A stretch of DNA of 35,260 bases from Elusimicrobia bacterium RIFCSPLOWO2_02_FULL_39_32 (GTDB lineage Bacteria; Elusimicrobiota; Elusimicrobia; 2-02-FULL-39-32): contig MGUU01000010.1 of NCBI GenBank assembly GCA_001800135.1, forward strand, positions 337,495 to 372,754, in the 5' to 3' direction. Position numbers and translations under genes: made by a program. The notes below the pieces were generated by a model that worked only from the letters and a program-made list of their open reading frames with translations, did no database searches and was not told where the DNA came from. Shown one piece after another: positions 16,373 to 23,100 of the stretch; position 1 is the first letter of the stretch, and every line of letters starts with the position of its first letter.

Positions 16373-16400
16373 ATTATAGCAGACAATTATAAAAAATCAA
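16373..16400 (-). promoter_or_regulatory. Promoter of arsC leader operon
   Basis: On the minus strand, TTGATT (16395-16400) is followed by a 16-nt spacer and a consensus extended -10, TGC-TATAAT (16373-16378). The expected start is near 16366. The rest of the 274-nt gap (16401-16507) shows only a weak AAATCC/GGATTT hairpin after trxA. Confidence 0.65.
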
Positions 16401-16507
16401 TAACCTCAATCAAATCATCTAAGATGTTACCGAACGCAGTCTATCTTTAAATCCTTTTTTTGAAATAGGAGATTGGATTTGACAAAAGCCTATTGCAAAA
16501 GCAGGGT

Positions 16508-16825
16508 TTAAAGAAGATTCTCCATTTTTTGGCGAATCTCTTTTTCTGGTTGTACCCCTACGAGTTGTTCAACTAATTTTCCAGATTTGAATAATAGAAG
16601 CGTGGGGATGGCCTGCACTCTATATTGAATAGCTGTATTTGGATTGTCGTCTGTATTCAGTTTAAAAACTTTCACTTTTCCAGTATATTCGTTTCCTAAT
16701 TTTTCAATAATGGGCGAAAGCATTCTGCATGGGCCGCACCAAGGTGCCCAAAGGTCCACTAAAACAGGCTCTTGTGATTTTAGAACTTTTTCTTCAAAAT
16801 CCGTATCATTTATTTCTTCTGCCAT
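16508..16825 (-). CDS. trxA: Thioredoxin
   Basis: The 105-residue protein is a canonical thioredoxin: VDLWAPWCGPCRMLSPI holds the redox pair Cys30/Cys33, followed by the cis-Pro segment VQAIPTLLLFKSGK. It has no signal peptide, so it is cytoplasmic. It reduces disulfides in enzymes such as peroxiredoxin, ArsC and ribonucleotide reductase; the first two are encoded close by on the same strand. GGAGG lies ~10 nt before the ATG. Confidence 0.97.
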   Translation of the reverse strand: MAEEINDTDFEEKVLKSQEPVLVDLWAPWCGPCRMLSPIIEKLGNEYTGKVKVFKLNTDDNPNTAIQYRVQAIPTLLLFKSGKLVEQLVGVQPEKEIRQKMENLL

Positions 16826-16858
16826 GGATGAGTTTCCTCCAATTAAATTAATATTTTT

Positions 16859-18091
16859 TTATTTTAACAAATCTAAAATGTTTCTACAAATTTCCGCCAA
16901 AAATAGTCCTAACCAGGTGCCGTAAATGTTGCCCAGTATCGCTAAAAGCACGCCCAAAGGAGCTGAATTTTTTTGGTAGATACTGGCTACTAGAGGAGCT
17001 GAGATGGTTCCCCCCACATTCGCTTGGCTGGCTGTAGCCAGAAGAAAGATTGGAATTTTGTAAATTTTAGAAAAGAAAAGCAAAAAAATTCCATGAAAGA
17101 AAACCCAACTAAAACCCAAGCCAATAAATAAAGGCGCATGAGTAAGAGCATGAAGGTTTGCCTTAGCTCCTATAGAAGTTAGAAGGATGTAGAGAAGAAA
17201 ATTGCCTAGTTTTGAAGCTCCCCAATCTTCAATTTTTTTTAATTTTGTGCAGGAAAGCAAAAGAGGAATAAAGGTGGCAAAAAGGATGACCCATGTCCAA
17301 CGATTTAAAGCAACCCCAACCTCTGGACATTTTTGAGCAAGGAAAAAGTAGAGTTGCGTCATGAGATAAGAAAGGATTAAAAGAATCGCAAATTTTTGGA
17401 ACTTTTGAAAGATTTTTTTTTGATAACTCATTTTAATCTCTGGCTGCTCATTAGGTGGGGTAGTAGAATCTGTAGTTGAGATGGCTTGAAAATCTTCTTG
17501 CATGGGTATCCCTAAAAAATTATTCAGTTGTTTTTGATATTGTGAAAGAAAGACCAACAGAGCCATCCAACAGTAAGCGACCACTGTGTCTGTGATAATT
17601 AAATTAGAAAAGAGAGATGCAGGGGGTTGCAAAATTTCTCTCACAGAAATCATGTTTGCGCTTCCACCGGTCCAAGTAGCTGAAAGGCATCCCCATCCTT
17701 TCCAAAATTCCTGTTCTATTGCATTTAAAGGAGAGCCTGCAAAGCTAATTAGGATGAGGAAAGTTCCTATTCCTCCTAGAAAAATTCCCAAAGTGCCTAT
17801 TCCCATTGCAATTAAAGCTTTTTTGCTTAATTTAAATAAAGAAGGGATATCTGTGCCAATTAAAAGAAGAAAAAGAGCGCTGGGCAGGAGAATTTTGCTT
17901 ATTACATTATAGAGAGCATGTTCCTGAGGTATGAGATTTAAAGTAGAAAGTAAGGTTGGGGTAAAATAGCACCAGAAAGGAACTGGTAAGTAATTAAATA
18001 TCCTTTTTGTTCCCTTAGCGCAAGCAAGGAATTGAATCAAGAGTACAGTCGTACAAAGTACAGTGAATAATAATATGGAATTTGTGATCAT
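16859..18091 (-). CDS. DUF819-family integral membrane protein
   Basis: The 410-residue protein has about ten to twelve membrane helices in two halves, separated by a hydrophilic loop near residues 190-225. The conserved GWGCLSATWTGGSANMISV segment in the first half and ATASQANVGGTISAPLVAS in the second are typical of the DUF819 (YjcL-like) family, which resembles secondary transporters with an inverted repeat. The substrate is unknown. No Shine-Dalgarno is visible. It starts 24 nt after the NlpC/P60 gene, suggesting an operon with it; trxA follows 33 nt downstream. Confidence 0.82.
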   Translation of the reverse strand: MITNSILLFTVLCTTVLLIQFLACAKGTKRIFNYLPVPFWCYFTPTLLSTLNLIPQEHALYNVISKILLPSALFLLLIGTDIPSLFKLSKKALIAMGIGTLGIFLGGIGTFLILISFAGSPLNAIEQEFWKGWGCLSATWTGGSANMISVREILQPPASLFSNLIITDTVVAYCWMALLVFLSQYQKQLNNFLGIPMQEDFQAISTTDSTTPPNEQPEIKMSYQKKIFQKFQKFAILLILSYLMTQLYFFLAQKCPEVGVALNRWTWVILFATFIPLLLSCTKLKKIEDWGASKLGNFLLYILLTSIGAKANLHALTHAPLFIGLGFSWVFFHGIFLLFFSKIYKIPIFLLATASQANVGGTISAPLVASIYQKNSAPLGVLLAILGNIYGTWLGLFLAEICRNILDLLK

Positions 18092-18115
18092 GAAAGAGAA
18101 TTTTGTAATAGGATT

Positions 18116-19045
18116 TTAAAAATAGGTTCCAAAATAGATGAAACGATTTCCCACAGCTTTATTTTCATCCATTTCGTCTAAAGAGATACCGAATTTTTCT
18201 TTAAATTTAATGATTCTTACAAACTCGCCTGTTTTAGGCGCTTCAATGAGCGTTTCTTTATCTATAAAAATAGAAACATGAGAAATTTTTTCTTTATTCT
18301 CTTTGGAAGCGCTAAAAATAAGATCCCCCTTTTTTAATTTATTTTTTTTAATCTTCTTAGCTTTTAAATATTGTTCATAAGAGTCTCTTGGAATGTCTAA
18401 GCCGGCAACTCTATAGGCAAGATTGACTAAGCCTGAACAGTCTGTAGCAGTCACTTGAGTTTTTTGTTCTGGCATGTGCGCAGATCGTCCTCCCCAGAAA
18501 TAGGGGTCATTTAAAAGCTGAGACGCGCTTTGTAGGATGATCTCCCTTTTCATTGCGTCTGAACGTTTGATTTTTAATGAATGGATATCTAAATCTTTAA
18601 TCCATGCGGTTTTCTTATCTATCGTTTCTATTTTTCTAAAACCTTGCTGGATTATTTTTGTGGCTTTAATTTTTGTGCCTAGGGAAAGGGGAAGAAGAGT
18701 TGAGTTTAGATCAGGAGTAGAATAAAGATAAGTTGTTTTTTTATTAACTACTGAATTAGGGAGTACAATTTTATCTATTAATAGCACAGCATCTTTTTTA
18801 ACCCACCCGGGGTACCCTTCCCAGAAATGACTATGGGAATATTCTAACTGTTCCACTGCCTCTACTTTTAGCCAATCTCCACTTTGATTTTTAATTTTTA
18901 TGAGCTCTCCATAGAGTAGCTGGGTTTCTTGTAAAGGATCAAAATCGAGTGAACTTGGAAACGTAGTTGAAGCTGATCTAAGATCAGTTATTGAATGTGC
19001 TATGATTCCCCATTTTTCACTGGGATAAACTTCACAAAGAAGCAA
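18116..19045 (-). CDS. SH3b / NlpC-P60 peptidoglycan endopeptidase
   Basis: The 309 residues contain SH3b-like repeats (from WGIIAHSITDLRSAS; a second around residues 95-150) and a C-terminal NlpC/P60 domain. Its catalytic Cys203 is in TDCSGLVNLAYRVAG, His256 in ISHVSIFID, and a polar third residue lies near IEAPKTGEFVRI. This layout resembles the YkfC/DvLysin group of D-glutamyl-meso-diaminopimelate endopeptidases. The only usable start is TTG at 19045, directly after the T run of the terminator that ends the peroxiredoxin transcript. In-frame codons through the terminator would encode a signal peptide (KAVFTLLFFFLLLCEVYP) but contain no ATG, GTG or TTG, so the true N-terminus is uncertain. 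Confidence 0.85.
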   Translation of the reverse strand: MLLCEVYPSEKWGIIAHSITDLRSASTTFPSSLDFDPLQETQLLYGELIKIKNQSGDWLKVEAVEQLEYSHSHFWEGYPGWVKKDAVLLIDKIVLPNSVVNKKTTYLYSTPDLNSTLLPLSLGTKIKATKIIQQGFRKIETIDKKTAWIKDLDIHSLKIKRSDAMKREIILQSASQLLNDPYFWGGRSAHMPEQKTQVTATDCSGLVNLAYRVAGLDIPRDSYEQYLKAKKIKKNKLKKGDLIFSASKENKEKISHVSIFIDKETLIEAPKTGEFVRIIKFKEKFGISLDEMDENKAVGNRFIYFGTYF

Positions 19046-19046
19046 G

Positions 19047-19085
19047 AAAAAAAATAGAAGGGTAAATACAGCTTTTACCCTTCTA
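19047..19085 (-). terminator. Rho-independent terminator after the peroxiredoxin gene
   Basis: A perfect 12-bp stem (19055-19066 with 19074-19085, TAGAAGGGTAAA and complement) has a 7-nt loop and eight consecutive T on the minus strand. It lies between the peroxiredoxin stop and the NlpC/P60 start. Confidence 0.92.
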
Positions 19086-19116
19086 TCCTTTTTTTTAAAA
19101 GAAAAGATGCTAAGAA

Positions 19117-19740
19117 TTATTTTTTTACTGTTTCTCTTAAAGCTTCGAAAACTTTTCCCACCATTTGCGGACCAGGTTTTAATGTTTTATCCCCTTTGTT
19201 CCAGCCAGAAGGACAAACCTCATCCGTATGAGTGGAAAGGTAAGCATTGGCGGATATTTTTCTTGCAAGTTCTTCAGCATTTCTTCCCACATTATAGAAG
19301 TTTACTTCTGAAGAGATCAATTTTCCGTCAGGTGAGATGATAAAAGTTCCTCTTAAAGCAAGGCCTGTGTTTGCATCATATACGCCAAAAAGTCTGGAAA
19401 CATTTCCTGTTGGATCTGCGCCCATGAGGTATTTAACATTTTCCAATAGTTTCTCGCTATTTTTCCAGGCTAGATGAGAGAATTTAGTATCTGTGCTAAC
19501 TGAAATAACTTCTGCCCCTTCTTTTTTAAGATCATCATATTTTTCCGCAATGTCTGAGAGTTCTGTAGGGCAGACAAAGGTAAAGTCCGCGGGATAAAAA
19601 TAAAGAATCACCCATTTTTTTTCTTTTAGCAAGGATTCTAAAGATATTTTTCCAAAGTCATTTCTTTTGGGGTCAAAGACTTCCATTTCAAAATTAGGCA
19701 CTGATTGTCCAACTGACAAACAACATTTTTCTTCACTCAT
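19117..19740 (-). CDS. 2-Cys peroxiredoxin (AhpC/Prx1 type)
   Basis: The 207-residue protein has the peroxidatic Cys57 in ADFTFVCPTELSD and the resolving Cys176 in DEVCPSGW. Other family elements are VSTDTKFSHLAW, LRGTFIISPDGK and a C-terminal tail. It reduces hydrogen peroxide and alkyl hydroperoxides and is recycled by thioredoxin or AhpF. GGAG lies 8 nt before the ATG. A strong promoter with an overlapping dyad is found ~200 nt upstream, suggesting regulated expression, and a terminator follows the gene. An extra Cys-Cys at residues 6-7 is unusual. Confidence 0.95.
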   Translation of the reverse strand: MSEEKCCLSVGQSVPNFEMEVFDPKRNDFGKISLESLLKEKKWVILYFYPADFTFVCPTELSDIAEKYDDLKKEGAEVISVSTDTKFSHLAWKNSEKLLENVKYLMGADPTGNVSRLFGVYDANTGLALRGTFIISPDGKLISSEVNFYNVGRNAEELARKISANAYLSTHTDEVCPSGWNKGDKTLKPGPQMVGKVFEALRETVKK

Positions 19741-19938
19741 CTTAAATCTCCTTTTTTCAACCCGAATATTACATTAAAAATGAAACTCAACTTATTTTTT
19801 CTTTTCTAATGCGTACTTTAAAAAAACAATTTAGAAAGTTTTTCAAAATATTTTTAACCCATTAGATGACAGGTTTTTTGTTGAAAAGAATTTCTATTTT
19901 GATTTTCTTAGGATTTGGTCCAATGTTTTAATTTAAAA

Positions 19939-19967
19939 ATATTATAAAAATACTACTTTTTTGTCAA
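19939..19967 (-). promoter_or_regulatory. Promoter of peroxiredoxin gene
   Basis: On the minus strand, consensus TTGACA (19962-19967) and TAATAT (19939-19944) are separated by 17 nt. The predicted 5' UTR is ~190 nt, AT-rich and without clear structure; this accounts for most of the 271-nt gap between tRNA-Gly and the gene. Confidence 0.7.
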
Positions 19968-19985
19968 GATTTGACAGATTTGTCA
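19962..19985. promoter_or_regulatory. Candidate operator overlapping the peroxiredoxin -35 box
   Basis: A perfect dyad TGTCAA-GAT-TTGACA (19962-19976) overlaps the -35 box, and a second TGACA-GATT-TGTCA (19972-19985) shares one half-site. Three alternating half-sites at regular spacing suggest a dimeric repressor or redox regulator site; which regulator is unknown. Confidence 0.5.
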
Positions 19986-20011
19986 GATAAAGGGATAGGA
20001 ATTTAATTTGG

Positions 20012-20082
20012 AGCGGGTAGCGGGAATCGAACCCGCATATACAGCTTGGAAGGCTGTCATTCTACCACTGAATTATACCCGC
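20012..20082 (-). tRNA. tRNA-Gly (anticodon TCC)
   Basis: The cloverleaf on the minus strand has acceptor GCGGGTA/TACCCGC and anticodon stem ACAGC/GCTGT around CTTCCAA (anticodon TCC). The T loop is TTCGATT and the discriminator is T. CCA is not encoded. Confidence 0.96.
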
Positions 20083-20091
20083 GTAAATCTC

Positions 20092-20120
20092 TTTATATAA
20101 AATAGCAAGATTTTGGTCAA
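20092..20120 (-). promoter_or_regulatory. Promoter of tRNA-Gly
   Basis: On the minus strand, TTGACC (20115-20120), a 17-nt spacer and TATAAA (20092-20097) lie 9 nt before the tRNA 5' end. Confidence 0.75.
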
Positions 20121-20131
20121 TCCTAAAGGAA

Positions 20132-23100
20132 CTACCTGTATAAAGAGATGACGAGTTTTCTGCCTTGGTTTGTGCGCGCTAAGTAGAGCCCTGTTTCGCA
20201 GTCTGTTCCGTTTTCATTGGTTCCATCCCAAAGAGCCTGTTCTTTTTCAGTGATTGTTTTAACTATTTTTCCTTTTCTAAACTGTAGAATGGATATAGGA
20301 ACATCTGTTGGTTCAAAAGAAATAGAGTCATTGATCCCATCATGGTTTGGGGTAAAACGAAGATCCAGCTCTTTTTTTGCATGAAGAGTGGATTTTAGAT
20401 TTTCTTCTGGCGCATCTGATGCGGAGAGATAGATTTGCAAAGGCTCGCTTTCAATTCTTTCCCCATCTGAGTTAAAGACTACAATGACGAAATTTTTCCA
20501 GCCATTTTTTAGATTTTCTTCTGGGGTAAAAGAAAAATTTCCTTCCAGGTCAGAAAATGTGGTGCCAATATAATTTCCAGTTTCAAAGATTTGCATTTGC
20601 GTTTTTGGCATCCCGCTATTTCCAGAAAGCGTTGGTTTTCTAGATTTAGTATAGACTCCTCTTCCATTTGTAAAATCATTTAATTTAGGTTTAGCCCCCT
20701 CAGTTCTATAAATGGTGAACCTTACAGGCCCTGTTAAAGGAGATTTTTTGCCAGATTCATCTTCCGCATAAGCAAAGATTTCATAATCTTTTGGCTCTAA
20801 TGATTCTAATTTTTTGCTCCATTGGCTTTTATTTTCTCCATTTTGAAAATAGACTGGAGACTTTCCCAGAAGGTTTCCTTTTTTTTCAATTAAAACAATG
20901 GTAAGAGCTGGGTTTGGCTCCGCAGTACCTTCAAGGAACACGCTGTCTTTAAGTTTGGCGTTTATTTTTAATGTGGGAGGAGTTAAGGAGCTGTTATTTA
21001 GAATAGGATCAGAATCAAAATGGGATGAAAGAAGAAAAACGGCTCTACTACTATTGCCAGCAAGATCCTCCAATTCTATCCCTAAATAATGAGGTGTTGT
21101 AGTAGAAAGAGAGAATTCGAAGCGATCTTTAAATTTAAAACCAAGGCTTAAATTTTTTAACATTTTGGAATAATCTTTATCCATGGATACCCTGCCTTCT
21201 TTAAAATTTGGTTCATCAAGTTTAAGGGAGAATTTTAAATTTCTAATTTTAAGTTTATTTTCTATCTCTTCTTTTAATTTTATTTCGGAATTTTGTTCAG
21301 AGAGTTCAAGAAGTTTTGGAGGGGTATTATCCACAAATACTTTAAATTGTTTATTGATTTTTTCTTTACCCCGGCTTAAAGTCAAGTTTGCGGTGTGGGC
21401 GCCTTCTTCCAAAATGAAGTCGCTTTCTAAAATTTCTTCAAATTTTTTTCTTTGTCCTGTAAAAATCCCTTTGACCAAAAACTTTCCATCTACTTCTAAA
21501 CTGAATTCGCTATTTTCTTTAAGCACAGCTTTTAAAGGAAAACTGCTTTTTTTTCTTTGGTCAAATAAAAGGTTGCTTTGAATAAAATAGGGTTCCTCAA
21601 TTTCTATATTTAGCGGACTAATCTCTAGGGTCGCTTTAAACTGCTCTTTTGTAACATTGCCATCCGAGTCTTTAGCAACAAGTGTTAAATTTTGTTCCCC
21701 ATTTTTTAAAAGCGTTCCAGCGGATTCAGGCAGGTTGAGCTCCCATCGGTATAAAAGATCGCTATCTATTCTGATCACAGTAGTTGCGATTGAAATCCCA
21801 TCTTTTTCCAGAGTGATTTGAGTGAAATTATCCGTTGAGAATGGCTTATCTCGAACTGTTCCTGAAAGCCCGCCGTACTGCCCTAAATCATAAATGCGTA
21901 TGGTTCCAGGCAAACCGCTTAAACTTAACTCCGGAGGATCATTAAAGAAATCACCTTGATCTAAAACCAAAGTAAAAAGTTTGGAAACGCTTTTCCCATT
22001 TTTAATGAATTGTATCATTGCAGGATGCTCCCCAACTGAAAGTTTAAAGGGAAGATTCACAACTGTTTTTAGAGTGTTATTTAAACCTAGGAAATAGTCT
22101 TTAAAAATTTCTTTTCCATTGACCCTTAAATTTAGCTTGGAATTGGGGATGACTGGAAGTTCCATATCCAAGGCTTGTCCTTGTCCCTCAAATCCCTCAA
22201 GAGCTTTTACTTGCAATTTTTCCGGCAAATCTATTTTAAATGGTTTTTTATTTACATTTAGATAAATTAATTTTTCATCTTTGTTGCCATCAATGTCTAT
22301 CGCTTTAATTTTTAAAAGATGCGAACCATTGGGCAGGGTGTGTGATTTTTCTTCAGGTAGCATGAATAGAAATTCTCTATTTATTTTCATGGAAACAAAT
22401 TCTTCGGCAATCATTAGATCCTCTTTCCAAAGTTGAACAGCAATGGGACTATTTTCAAAAGGTTCATCGTGAATTCTTCCAGAGATAAAAGAACCTTTTT
22501 CGCCAAAATCAATAATTGAAAAGTTTTCAGTTTCTAACTCAATTTTTGGAGCGCTATGATCTAATAGAAACGCAAATGGAAATGCTTCTCCTTGAAATAG
22601 ATTGCCGGCAAAATCTTTGGCTCTAACGCGCATGTAAAATTTACCATGGGTTTCATTTTTTTGGAATTGTTCTATTTTTAAAGCCTGTTTAATTTTTTGT
22701 AAAGAAACGCTGAATGGAATAATTTTTTCTCCAATTTTTTTAATATTAAACCATTCTTCTTGATTTAGAAGCTCGTTCCAAACCCAATCAGATGGCTCGG
22801 GTTCCTCTTCTACAATAGATCTAGTCACTAAATGCCAATGCCCATCTTGATTTAAACTGACACTTAGATCGTATCTGGGCAAGATCATCTCCTTGTTGTT
22901 TTCCTGAAAATAGATCCAAAAATGGTTGCGGTCAAAACTTTTAAAACTAGGGTCTTTTTGTTCAATAGAGGTAATTTGGAGCGAGGGAGCTTGGGTATCG
23001 TAATGAAGAGGGAAGAAAGCCATAGATGAAGAATTCCCTGCGTCATCAGTTGCAAGAATCCCAAGGATGACTGTCTGATTTGGAGGACAATGGATCAGGG

